Positions 22,966 to 31,132 of a stretch of 31,793 nt of DNA are shown here, one piece after another. This DNA is from an uncultured Lachnospiraceae bacterium (GTDB lineage Bacteria; Bacillota; Clostridia; Lachnospirales; Lachnospiraceae), in assembly GCA_910584325.1 (NCBI GenBank), contig CAJTZH010000027.1:1-31793 (forward strand). Reading direction: 5' to 3'. The notes below the pieces were generated by a model. That model did not search any database and was not told the origin of the DNA. It worked only from the letters and a program-made list of their open reading frames with translations. Position 1 is the stretch's first letter; each line of letters starts with the position of its first letter. The position numbers and the translations under genes were made by a program.

Positions 22966-25569
22966 ATGAGAAAATTTAAAGATATTATTGAGGATATAAA
23001 AGGGCTGATTGGCATTGAGCTTTCCAGCCTGTCAGGAATCGCTGCTAAGATAACGGTTACAGAGGTGAACGAGGAAGAAAGCCGTGTGATAGTATCTGTT
23101 GCAGGTGGGGACAAGGATTCCCGGTCATTTGAAGAACTTGAAAAAATTTCTGCTGTGCTGCTGGCAGGTAGGTTTGCTCATGTCGACAGCATCTTAAATG
23201 GCAGTGGCAGTAGCAGAAACCGCCCAGAGACGATTCTGGCCAGTCTTCCTTATGTTGAGTGGGCAAAGCTGGAAGGGAAAAAGTATCTTGCTTATGTTGA
23301 GAATGATACGCATCCTATCGGAACAATCAAAAAAATGACGGATGAGGAAATTATAGATTTCAAAAAGAGACAGGCATATGCAGAAGAAAATGACGAATTA
23401 TCAGAAAAAACTGAAAACGAATATGAGAGAGCAGCTAAACTGATTACTGATTACATATCTGAGACAGGTATTGAAGGTCCTGTTTCGCGTGAAGAATTTG
23501 ATTATAATAGGGAATTGTTTTTGAGTAAGTTTGCACCGGAAAAGTTGAAAGCACTACAAGGTGACGATCTGTTGACGAGTGTTTTTTATACAATGGGTGA
23601 TAATACGGATTCTCTGTGCTGCTGGATTGAAATGAATAAAGACTGCCGTGCGGCATTTGGGAGCATTGCGGGTGGTTCGGCATATAAATTCGGGCTGTTT
23701 CAAAGGAAGGAAACGGGTGTATGGACTACAGGAAGTCCTAACAGCCCACAAGAATTAAGTGAAGATGAGGCGGCTACACTTGGTAAGGAAATAAGGGATG
23801 CATTGGTAAAAGGAACAGAGGTTATTCAAAACGCAACATTGAATACACTTGCTGATTATGAAAAGCTTGATGATGACCTAAAGTCAGTAGTTGGGGAAAA
23901 ATACTATAATTGGGCGTGGTTTCATAAATATTATTCGATAATTTTTTCAGAAAAATTGAGCTGTTTTCATTCCCCAGAGTGGCAGAAACACGCCCTTCGG
24001 TGTTTTCTGATTCAACCAAGCGAAAAATATTATGCCCGGAGTGGACAGCTTGCAATGATTCAGAACTATGGTGGTCTGTTCTATACAAAGTTCATTTCAG
24101 CCCTTCGGGAGCGTTTCAGTCCGGCTATCGTTCAATTTGTACGACTGGGGACATCTGATAGTAACAAAAACTATGCTGCGGAATGGAAAAAAAGGTCTGT
24201 TGTCGGGATTGGGTGGTCTGCCCTTGGAAGTCTGGAAGAATATACTGCAGGGGACAGTTTAGATAAAAGTTCCATCACTCAGAAGCTGTCAGAAGAGTAT
24301 TATCCAGCGGACTCAAGGACTGCCTCCCGTAAGGCAGGTGAACTTATCCGCTTTTACGATTCAGATGCTAATACAGTTTTTGTGGCAATGGATGGGGAGC
24401 GCCTTTATGGTCTTGTGGATGAAGTAGGGGCATACTATTATGATGCTTCTTCTGATATGGCACATAATAAAACGGGTAAATGGCATATGGTTTTTTCCGA
24501 AAATGATCGTATGCCAGAGAAGAGTGAAGGGTTGAGGACTTCATGTATACAGATTAAGGATGACAAAAATCTTCTTTATCTGTATGAAAAGTATTTTTAC
24601 GCATCTGAGGATTTGGAAAATGAAAAGGGCTCAGATGCGGAGGAGATTAAAATGAAAACGTGTGTTGAAATCGAACTTGCTCCGAGAACGAAAAAACTGC
24701 ATCCTATGAACTGCATTATTTATGGTGCGCCAGGGACAGGAAAAACATATTCAACAGCAGAATATGCTCATGCGATTATTGAAAACCGCTCAGTCGATTA
24801 CAGCAAAAAGAGCTTGGAAGAACGTAAAGTGGTAATGAAAAAGTACAATGACTATGTAAAAAAAGGTCAGGTAGTTTTCACAACTTTCCATCAAAATTAT
24901 GGCTATGAAGAATTTATTCAAGGTTTGCGGCCAGATACAAAAACAGAGAGAATGTCTTTCAAAACTGTAGATGGGGTATTTAAAAAGATAGCGGATCAAG
25001 CGCTAAATGATGCAGAGAATAATTATGTGATAATTATTGACGAAATCAACCGTGCCAATATTTCAAAGGTGTTTGGGGAACTTATCACTCTTATTGAGGA
25101 TGATAAAAGGTGGGGAGAGGTAAATGAAACTTGTGTGACATTGCAATCAGGAGATGTGTTTGCAGTGCCAAATAATCTTTATATAGTTGGGACAATGAAT
25201 TCTGCAGACAAGTCGATTTCACTGATTGATGCTGCCCTCAGAAGGAGATTTTCATTCGTGGAGCAGAAGCCGGATGCTGATTTAGTGGAGGATGCTGTTT
25301 TGCGCAAAATACTGCTCAAGCTGAATAATCTTCTGGCTGATGAATTGGAAAGCTCAGATTTATTGATAGGGCATTCTTATTTCATGGACAAAAATGCGGA
25401 TGAATTATGTTCTGTTTTGAATAACAATATTATCCCTTTGCTGTATGAGTATTTCTATGATAATAAAAAGAAGGTTGCTGGGGTATTAAAAGAGGTTATA
25501 GATGATATAGATATTGAGGTAGTAGATGACAAGATTGGGCGATTGAGAGTGAAAAGGACTGAAGAATAA
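22966..25569 (+). CDS. mcrB: McrB-like restriction GTPase
   Basis: An 867-residue protein. The C-terminal AAA+ domain has Walker A GAPGTGKT (587-594), FTTFHQNYGYEEFIQGLRP, Walker B VIIIDEIN (688-695), the TMNSAD (743-748) region that sets GTP preference in McrB, and arginines RRRF. The N-terminal half is long and not E. coli-like. At about 395-510, VVGIGWSALGSLEEY, GELIRFYDSDANTVFVA and the ending KWHMVF resemble an EVE/PUA-like reader of modified bases. It starts 4 bp after the methyltransferase gene and ends 2 bp before mcrC, so all three are co-transcribed. McrB and McrC together cut DNA after translocation. Confidence 0.87.
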   Translation: MRKFKDIIEDIKGLIGIELSSLSGIAAKITVTEVNEEESRVIVSVAGGDKDSRSFEELEKISAVLLAGRFAHVDSILNGSGSSRNRPETILASLPYVEWAKLEGKKYLAYVENDTHPIGTIKKMTDEEIIDFKKRQAYAEENDELSEKTENEYERAAKLITDYISETGIEGPVSREEFDYNRELFLSKFAPEKLKALQGDDLLTSVFYTMGDNTDSLCCWIEMNKDCRAAFGSIAGGSAYKFGLFQRKETGVWTTGSPNSPQELSEDEAATLGKEIRDALVKGTEVIQNATLNTLADYEKLDDDLKSVVGEKYYNWAWFHKYYSIIFSEKLSCFHSPEWQKHALRCFLIQPSEKYYARSGQLAMIQNYGGLFYTKFISALRERFSPAIVQFVRLGTSDSNKNYAAEWKKRSVVGIGWSALGSLEEYTAGDSLDKSSITQKLSEEYYPADSRTASRKAGELIRFYDSDANTVFVAMDGERLYGLVDEVGAYYYDASSDMAHNKTGKWHMVFSENDRMPEKSEGLRTSCIQIKDDKNLLYLYEKYFYASEDLENEKGSDAEEIKMKTCVEIELAPRTKKLHPMNCIIYGAPGTGKTYSTAEYAHAIIENRSVDYSKKSLEERKVVMKKYNDYVKKGQVVFTTFHQNYGYEEFIQGLRPDTKTERMSFKTVDGVFKKIADQALNDAENNYVIIIDEINRANISKVFGELITLIEDDKRWGEVNETCVTLQSGDVFAVPNNLYIVGTMNSADKSISLIDAALRRRFSFVEQKPDADLVEDAVLRKILLKLNNLLADELESSDLLIGHSYFMDKNADELCSVLNNNIIPLLYEYFYDNKKKVAGVLKEVIDDIDIEVVDDKIGRLRVKRTEE

Positions 25570-25571
25570 AT

Positions 25572-26957
25572 ATGGTGTTGAACAGATATGAAGAATCCCA
25601 GATTCCGAATCCGAAATTACCTGTCTCATGGCAGTCTGCAAAAGCACTGGATGAGTTGGAGGATTTCCTTCAGCATAATTGGGAGCAGAGGGCTGTTTTT
25701 TATGAGGATGGAAAAATAGAAAGCAGGCAGCAGTTTCTTGGCTTTATTGGCCAGCAGGGTATTAGGACAAAAAACTACATAGGTACTATCGTTTTTAATG
25801 GTGAACAGCTGAATATTTTCCCAAAAGTTTTCAGGGAGAATAAGTATGAAGCGGATACGGCTGATTTATCGTTGAAGCACTTAATGAAGAATCTCGTCCG
25901 ATGGCTTGAATACTGTAACAAGATGGCATATCCGTTTATAAACATAGCTACAGAGTTGAATGATGCGGAAGATTTGAAGGAACTTTTTATTACACTTTAT
26001 ATAGGCTATGTGCGGAGTGCCGTTGAAAGGGGGCTGTATTTTCAGTATGTTGATGAGACAAAAGTCCTTAACAGTATTAAAGGAAAGTTCGACATAAAAG
26101 ACTATTTTGTCAATAAGATACCCAATGGGCAGGCAGATAAATTCCTATGTACATACTCTAAATTTGAATTCGACAACACTGTTAACAGAATTATCAAGTA
26201 TACCTGTAAGTTGCTGTTCAACATTACTTCAAGAAAGAACCAGAAGACAATCCATAATATCCTGGTCAGACTGAATGAAGTATCGGATGTTCCTTGTCAG
26301 CCGAGTGACTGTGACAGAGTCCGTCTCAGCCGGATGCAGGCGTATTATCGGATAATCATGGGTATGAGCAAGATGTTTTTACTGAATAAGACGTCTGGCT
26401 ACACGATGGACATAAACGAGTCTTTTTGCTTTCTGTTTCCTACAGAATTGTTATTTGAGGGATTTATTGGTGGCTTTATGCAGGAAGTCGTGGAAGGGTA
26501 TGGGGGAAAGGTGCGGCTTCAGCAGAGTGAGATGCACCTGATTGAAGACATCCAGTATGCAGGGCATTCTCTTGGAGCCGCCTTCACTATGAGACATGAT
26601 ATCCTTGTGGAGTTTGAAGACAAGGTGTTCATTTTGGATACTAAATATAAACAGGTTTCCCGTTTTGAAGGTGACACAGAAGAAATTAAGCGTATCGTTT
26701 CTGAAGAGCCTAAACAGACGGATATTTATCAGGTTTGCGAATATGCCCGTAAACGTGATATATCGGATGTGTATTTATTGTATCCTATGTTTCGCTATGA
26801 GGAGAATGAGCCGCATTTTCCGATAGGCAAAAGCCAAGGTGCGACGAGCAACATAAACATTCATTTTGTACGACTTCCATTTGTTTTTGAAGAAAATGAG
26901 CAGAAAGTAAAGTTACAGCTTACGGATGTAATTACAAGAATTTTGTCATGCAAGTAG
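25572..26957 (+). CDS. mcrC: McrC-like restriction nuclease subunit
   Basis: A 461-residue protein. The C-terminal PD-(D/E)xK nuclease core shows D343 in TMRHDILVEF and D356-T-K358 in FILDTKYKQ. E296 (TELLFEGF) may be the helical glutamate. The N-terminal region (IRTKNYIGTIVFNGEQLNIF) is typical of McrC and contacts the McrB ring. Catalytic residues are intact and the length is close to or somewhat above that of other McrC proteins. The gene begins 2 bp after the mcrB stop, so the subunits are probably translated together. The next gene cluster begins after a short degraded stretch. Confidence 0.88.
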   Translation: MVLNRYEESQIPNPKLPVSWQSAKALDELEDFLQHNWEQRAVFYEDGKIESRQQFLGFIGQQGIRTKNYIGTIVFNGEQLNIFPKVFRENKYEADTADLSLKHLMKNLVRWLEYCNKMAYPFINIATELNDAEDLKELFITLYIGYVRSAVERGLYFQYVDETKVLNSIKGKFDIKDYFVNKIPNGQADKFLCTYSKFEFDNTVNRIIKYTCKLLFNITSRKNQKTIHNILVRLNEVSDVPCQPSDCDRVRLSRMQAYYRIIMGMSKMFLLNKTSGYTMDINESFCFLFPTELLFEGFIGGFMQEVVEGYGGKVRLQQSEMHLIEDIQYAGHSLGAAFTMRHDILVEFEDKVFILDTKYKQVSRFEGDTEEIKRIVSEEPKQTDIYQVCEYARKRDISDVYLLYPMFRYEENEPHFPIGKSQGATSNINIHFVRLPFVFEENEQKVKLQLTDVITRILSCK

Positions 26958-27008
26958 GAAGATTCCGGCAACAGCTACGTAAATACATATGCAGAGGAGG
27001 GGATGGTG

Positions 27009-27179
27009 ATGAGGAAGAAATATAAAGATTTTAAAGAGTATATGCAGCAAAACTATTACAATGAGATATTTCAAAGCGTGGAGAAATTTGCATATGCCAA
27101 CAAGGGCAGGCTAAACTTAGAGAGCGGCCATATCTATGAGGTTACATACCAAAAATCAGATGGTATAAGTTACGCTTAA
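27009..27179 (+). CDS. Short protein, 56 residues, possibly truncated
   Basis: ATG 27009 follows GGAGGGG and encodes a 56-residue charged protein (MRKKYKDFKEYMQQNYYNEI, then ESGHIYEVTYQKSDG). No family is recognised. It ends in ISYA just where sequence quality falls. In the next 120 bases (27180-27300) broken frames appear, including a CSLCGKPK stretch that could once have bound metal. It may be the start of a longer gene damaged by frameshift. Confidence 0.4.
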   Translation: MRKKYKDFKEYMQQNYYNEIFQSVEKFAYANKGRLNLESGHIYEVTYQKSDGISYA

Positions 27180-27311
27180 AGCAAATACTATAAAAAGCAA
27201 AAACCGCTACTCATGCAGCCTTTGTGGAAAACCTAAGGTAAGTCACCTCTTCTGGCAGATCAGGCATTTGATATAGTTATTTGGAGCGATTATGCATTTT
27301 CGCGTTTATTT

Positions 27312-27641
27312 GTGGATGGTTCATATGATACGGTTAATACTATGAGTCGTCCCATGCGGGCCACTGCTCGTTTGGCAAGATGTTTATGGGAACTGAGTAA
27401 GTCCGGCAAGATTCGTGTTGCAGATATTTATCGGCAGATGGCATTTGGAAATCAGACAGATAAAGAGTTTTCTATTCCAGGAAATAAGTGGAGAAATTAT
27501 GTGGAAACACCACGGATAGCCAGTCCTATACTGCCGAAGTCTGTTGTTAATGAGATAATTGAGGATGGTTACATAGAAAAATTAAGTCCGGAACGTAGAT
27601 TTGACCAAATATTATATTTTATTGTATGTAACCAGCCATAA
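27312..27641 (+). CDS. Unknown protein, 109 residues, possibly 5' truncated
   Basis: The clear frame starts at ATG 27312 and reads MDGSYDTVNTMSRPMRATAR, then CLWELSKSGKIRVADIYRQM and PRIASPILPKSVVNEI. The same frame is open upstream to about 27240 with sensible residues (AFDIVIWSDYAFSRLFV) but offers no start with a ribosome site. It may therefore be the end of a larger gene. I know no family for it. It lies just before the ImmA/IrrE-like gene (23 bp) and probably shares its transcript. Confidence 0.5.
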   Translation: MDGSYDTVNTMSRPMRATARLARCLWELSKSGKIRVADIYRQMAFGNQTDKEFSIPGNKWRNYVETPRIASPILPKSVVNEIIEDGYIEKLSPERRFDQILYFIVCNQP

Positions 27642-27664
27642 AGTATGGAAAAAGGAGTTGTGCT

Positions 27665-29572
27665 ATGATGAGATACGGAAATTTCAGCGAGTTGATAAAA
27701 GATAAGTATGATAACGTTATTTTTGAAGCATTGTCTGATTTCGTGTCCGAAAATCCGCATTTGATAGAATCGGAGTGTGATGAAATAGAGACTCCGGACG
27801 AGGCGGAATTGGACAGTTATGATATTAAACGAATTTCCGTATTTGATTCAGGAGACGATGGACTAAAGTTTGAAATTCTTGTATCTTCATATATTTATAT
27901 CTATGAAACAGTGCAAAGGTATCGTTACGATTCTGATGCAGATGAGTGGTTCAATATAAGTTGCATAGCCTCTTTGGATGCGGAATTGCACGATTTTGCT
28001 GTAACAGGTATTGAAAAATACACAAGTTCCAAAATCATCCCCAAAGGACTGCTTACAGATGAACTGGTTCCGGTTATTAGAAGGGACAGATTTGACAGAG
28101 AGGCGGAGGATTTTTTAAAGGAATATTATCCAGAGGCATTGGCAGAACCGAAACGTGTTGATGTCAGTACTATTGTGGAACGTATGGGGCTTAAAGTAAG
28201 GGAAGTACATATTACCCGTAATGGGGCAGCATTCGGCAAGATTTTCTTCGCAGATATGGAAACAGAATATTTTGATGCTAATGACCGTATTTTCCGAAAG
28301 ATAAATGTGGAAAAAGGAACTATTTTCGTGGATCCGGCAATATACTTTATGAGGAATGTAGGGTCAAGAAATAACACGGTTATTCATGAATGTGTCCATT
28401 GGTACAAGCATAAAAAATTCCATGATTTTATGAGATTATTTGATGCGAATGCTGAATTTGTTATCTGCAGGACAAATGAGACGAGAAGAGCAAAGGATAA
28501 GTGGACTCCTCTTGACTGGATGGAATGGCAGGCAAATGGAATTGCTCCGAGGATACTTATGCCGGCATCTATGACAATGCGTAAAATAGACGAACTGATT
28601 TATAAAAATAAGACGGCATTTCCTAATCAGACAGAACTTCAAATGTTGGAGTCCGTCATATTTGAATTGGCGGATTTTTATGGCGTGTCCAATCTGTCTG
28701 CCAAAATCAGGATGTTAGACTTAGGCTACGAAAAAGCAGTGGGTGTACATACTTATGTGGAAGATCGATTCATAACAAATTATCAGTTTCAGCAGGGGGC
28801 ATTGCAACAAAATCAGACATTTGTCATCAGCCCGTCAGATTATTGTTATGAGTACATGGTAAATCCGAAATTCACAAAATTGATTGATTCTGGTCGTTTT
28901 ATATATTTGGATGGTCATGTCTGCATAAACGATGCAAAGTATATACGCAGGCAGAGTGACGGTTGCCTTGACTTAACAGATTATGCCACAGAGCATATTG
29001 ATGAGTGTTGTCTTATCTTTGATATCAAAGTCAGCCCTAATAGTAAATATGGCACGATGGAATATATGCGTGATGCCATGTTTAAGAATGTTGCTAAGGA
29101 AGAAGAGAGGTTTGCTTCTTTTAACCAGTCAAGACATAATGATTTGATAGAAAGAACGGCTGAGGGGCTTGCAAGGATTAGGGCAGATGCAAATTGGGAG
29201 CAGGACGTGCTTGAGAATATGCCACGCACCATGCAGAAAAGTTTGCAGTTTGTGATTGCAAAACGAAATACGGATTCCAAAGAGTTAAGCATAAGGACTG
29301 GAATAGATGACCGTCAAATTCGCAGATGGGTTGATGAAGGGAAGAAAATTTCTGGGAAAAATTTTGTGGCAATGTGCATTGGCTTGAATTTGTCGCCGTC
29401 AATCAGCAAAATGATGTCAGAAATGGTAGATGGAAGTTTGGGAAGAAATCCGGAAGAGGAAAAAGCGTATCGAATTCTTCTCAATTCTATGTACAATCAT
29501 GATATCCGTGAATGCAATGCGTTTTTGGTCAGTATGGACTTGGATCCTTTGACTTCAGAAAACAATTTATAA
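27665..29572 (+). CDS. ImmA/IrrE-like metallopeptidase with C-terminal HTH
   Basis: A 635-residue protein. The zinc peptidase motif HECVH (H241, E242, H245) lies in NNTVIHECVHWYKHKKF, and E287 in WMEWQANGIAPRILMP is the likely third ligand; both fit the ImmA/IrrE family. About 160 residues precede this domain and do not match a family I know. Near the C-terminus (about 530-585) a helix-turn-helix can be read (KELSIRTGIDDRQIRRW). ImmA-type proteins cut repressor proteins and so switch on mobile elements or stress genes. Protease and DNA-binding parts in one long chain are unusual. AAGGAG precedes ATG 27665. Two GGACA palindromes lie just after the gene. Confidence 0.75.
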   Translation: MMRYGNFSELIKDKYDNVIFEALSDFVSENPHLIESECDEIETPDEAELDSYDIKRISVFDSGDDGLKFEILVSSYIYIYETVQRYRYDSDADEWFNISCIASLDAELHDFAVTGIEKYTSSKIIPKGLLTDELVPVIRRDRFDREAEDFLKEYYPEALAEPKRVDVSTIVERMGLKVREVHITRNGAAFGKIFFADMETEYFDANDRIFRKINVEKGTIFVDPAIYFMRNVGSRNNTVIHECVHWYKHKKFHDFMRLFDANAEFVICRTNETRRAKDKWTPLDWMEWQANGIAPRILMPASMTMRKIDELIYKNKTAFPNQTELQMLESVIFELADFYGVSNLSAKIRMLDLGYEKAVGVHTYVEDRFITNYQFQQGALQQNQTFVISPSDYCYEYMVNPKFTKLIDSGRFIYLDGHVCINDAKYIRRQSDGCLDLTDYATEHIDECCLIFDIKVSPNSKYGTMEYMRDAMFKNVAKEEERFASFNQSRHNDLIERTAEGLARIRADANWEQDVLENMPRTMQKSLQFVIAKRNTDSKELSIRTGIDDRQIRRWVDEGKKISGKNFVAMCIGLNLSPSISKMMSEMVDGSLGRNPEEEKAYRILLNSMYNHDIRECNAFLVSMDLDPLTSENNL

Positions 29573-29598
29573 AAATTCTATTAAATTTCATATTTTCG

Positions 29599-29756
29599 GG
29601 ACATGATGTGTCCTATAAAAAAGTAAAAGATCGCGTTCCGAAGAAAATTAATATAACGATAGAAAAGTATGAAACCATGTAAATTTGAGTAAAAAGCTTG
29701 ATTTACATGGTTTTTTCATGTCTGAATTTCTCTTTTTTCTTGGACACGTGGTGTCC
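29599..29756. promoter_or_regulatory. Pair of GGACA-N5-TGTCC palindromes
   Basis: GGACATGATGTGTCC (29599-29613) and GGACACGTGGTGTCC (29742-29756) are both palindromic and both followed by TAT. They share 15 of 18 positions including the TAT and start 143 bp apart. They flank a terminator hairpin. Such repeated sites suggest binding by one protein; the HTH of the upstream peptidase is a candidate. Confidence 0.5.
29672..29716 (+). terminator. Intrinsic terminator after ImmA/IrrE-like gene
   Basis: AACCATGTAAAT (29673-29684) and ATTTACATGGTT (29701-29712) form a perfect 12-bp stem with a 16-base loop, followed by T's. Confidence 0.75.
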
Positions 29757-29857
29757 TATCTTGATTTCTCCTTTTGTTATATGCTGACCTCATAATTGAA
29801 ATTTACATTTAAAAAGTTGTTTTTAACTTAAAAGAAAGTACATAGGAAGAAATATTT

Positions 29858-29892
29858 TACACGTTCAATATATGCCATGCATTGAAAGTGTA
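29858..29892. repeat. 12-bp inverted repeat, possible operator
   Basis: TACACGTTCAAT (29858-29869) and ATTGAAAGTGTA (29881-29892) are inverted copies with one mismatch and an 11-bp spacer. No gene start is near. It could be a protein-binding site or the trace of a recombination end. Confidence 0.35.
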
Positions 29893-29907
29893 GGAATCGA
29901 ACACTAA

Positions 29908-30169
29908 ATCAACAAAAAATATCGCAAAGTAGATGTTCGTATGATTGATGATATTCAATTTACGATGGAATAGGAAAATCTTATTTGATGCATTTCAATG
30001 TATAAAGTTGTGAGAAGTAACTTGTTTTGTTCTCATTCAATAATAATTTTTTTACAAAATCAAAAGCGAAATAGAGAATAAGTAGATAGGATACCAAATT
30101 AAAAAATGAGGTCAAAAAAGTATTAGAGTTCCTGACTATGAAACTAAGATGGTCATTTTAAAAACACAA
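29908..30169 (+). pseudogene. Decayed dnaA-like sequence
   Basis: Two pieces in this AT-rich stretch match the initiator protein DnaA. At 29908-29973, KKYRKVDVRMIDDIQF followed by a stop matches the Walker B region, where DnaA reads K-Y-R-N-V-D-V-L-L-I-D-D-I-Q-F. At 30125-30169, RVPDYETKMVILKTQ matches the later P-D-Y-E-T-R-x-x-I-L segment. The order is right and the distance between them is about right, but the sequence between holds stops and no clear homology. There is no open frame, so nothing functional is made. Identity is inferred from remembered DnaA motifs. Confidence 0.5.
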
Positions 30170-30406
30170 AGTGCAATATTTCTACTGGACTTGAAGAGTT
30201 TTCATTGAAATTATCTTTTTCTGAGTTGGAGTCTGGGAGGAACATTGATACAAGTACAAAAAATAGAGAGTAAAAAATAGAAAGGTTTGGGTGTTGAGAT
30301 GTGAAAACAGTTGTCTGGTTCTACATCTGAGTACCCAAAATGGATGCTCGTAGTATATTAATAAATTTTTAAAGCTGGAAGTGGCCACATCTGGCGAGGT
30401 ACATAT

Positions 30407-30449
30407 AAAATTCTGAAATTTTTGTAGTTTAGAAAAACTTTAGAATTTT
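30407..30449. terminator. AT-rich inverted repeat
   Basis: AAAATTCTGAAATTTTT (30407-30423) pairs with AAAAACTTTAGAATTTT (30433-30449) at 15 of 17 positions around a 9-base loop. It may stop transcription from either side before the sigma-like gene. Confidence 0.4.
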
Positions 30450-30484
30450 GTAAAATCTCGTCTGTTTGTCGTGCCATTCCAGAA

Positions 30485-30532
30485 GAGATTGTCCTCGCTA
30501 GGTGTTGCAGCTAAGGCGGAAAGGACAATCTC
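30485..30532 (+). promoter_or_regulatory. Hairpin covering the ribosome site of the sigma-like gene
   Basis: GAGATTGTCC (30485-30494) pairs perfectly with GGACAATCTC (30523-30532), and an inner CGC-TAG/CTA-GCG extends the stem. The right arm contains most of the AAAGGA ribosome site and ends right at ATG 30533. When folded it should hide the ribosome site. Whether this is a translational switch is inferred. Confidence 0.5.
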
Positions 30533-31084
30533 ATGACAAAGAAAGTAAAAAATGCTGTAACTGCCAATCCGAATCCATTGCATTATCCGAATCCGTATTA
30601 TGTGAAAATCAAGGATGGAGATGAGGGTTCAATTAAGTATTACAAAAGAAACGGTGTTCCTGTCTCCTATATCCGTTTGCCGCACTGTATGCCACATTAT
30701 TATGCTGTATTCAATGCGGCAAGCCAGGAAGAGGCGGACTCAATGAACCGTTTTTTCAACAACTGGGACAAGAAGGAATACCGCAATGTAAAGGTGCAGA
30801 TGGAGAAAGAAACCTCCTATGAGAAACTGGTGGAGGAAGGGTTCAATGCGGCACAGACAGGAACAAATCCAGAGGAAATCGTGGCATACAGGACTGTTAT
30901 TCGTGCTTTGAATAAGGAACTGGACGAGCTTACGGAGGAGAAACTCCGTTATTGCAAAATGGTAGCCCATAAGGAGCCGGAGCGTGAAGTGGCAAAAGAA
31001 ATGGGGATTCCCCGCACAACATTGAGCGGGCGGAAAAACTCGATACTCAAAGAACTGGGTAAGAAAATGAAAGATTACAGATAA
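30533..31084 (+). CDS. Phage-type sigma factor-like protein
   Basis: A 183-residue protein. The C-terminal part (about 115-180) has the helix-turn-helix of sigma-70 region 4: LRYCKMVAHKEPEREVAKEM, then GIPRTTLSGRKNSILKELG. The N-terminal 90 residues (HYPNPYYVKIKDG, RLPHCMPHYYAVFNAA) are of a kind seen in sigma-like proteins of clostridial prophages. There is no region 2, so it is not a complete sigma factor and may act as a regulator of phage late genes. The start is ATG 30533, with its ribosome site inside the preceding hairpin. It converges on the polymerase fragment. Confidence 0.75.
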   Translation: MTKKVKNAVTANPNPLHYPNPYYVKIKDGDEGSIKYYKRNGVPVSYIRLPHCMPHYYAVFNAASQEEADSMNRFFNNWDKKEYRNVKVQMEKETSYEKLVEEGFNAAQTGTNPEEIVAYRTVIRALNKELDELTEEKLRYCKMVAHKEPEREVAKEMGIPRTTLSGRKNSILKELGKKMKDYR

Positions 31085-31093
31085 AGGAGATGT

Positions 31094-31132
31094 CCCTGGC
31101 AATAGCACGGATTGCCAGGGCTTTTCTCAGTC
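31094..31132. terminator. Shared terminator between convergent genes
   Basis: CCCTGGCAA (31094-31102) pairs exactly with TTGCCAGGG (31112-31120), followed by CTTTTCTC and a later T run. It lies between the sigma-like gene and the convergent polymerase gene. Confidence 0.75.

Noticed and set aside
29573..30532. CRISPR array or replication origin in the AT-rich desert
   Set aside because: There are no regularly spaced direct repeats. DnaA-box clusters were not seen, and the dnaA-like sequence is broken.
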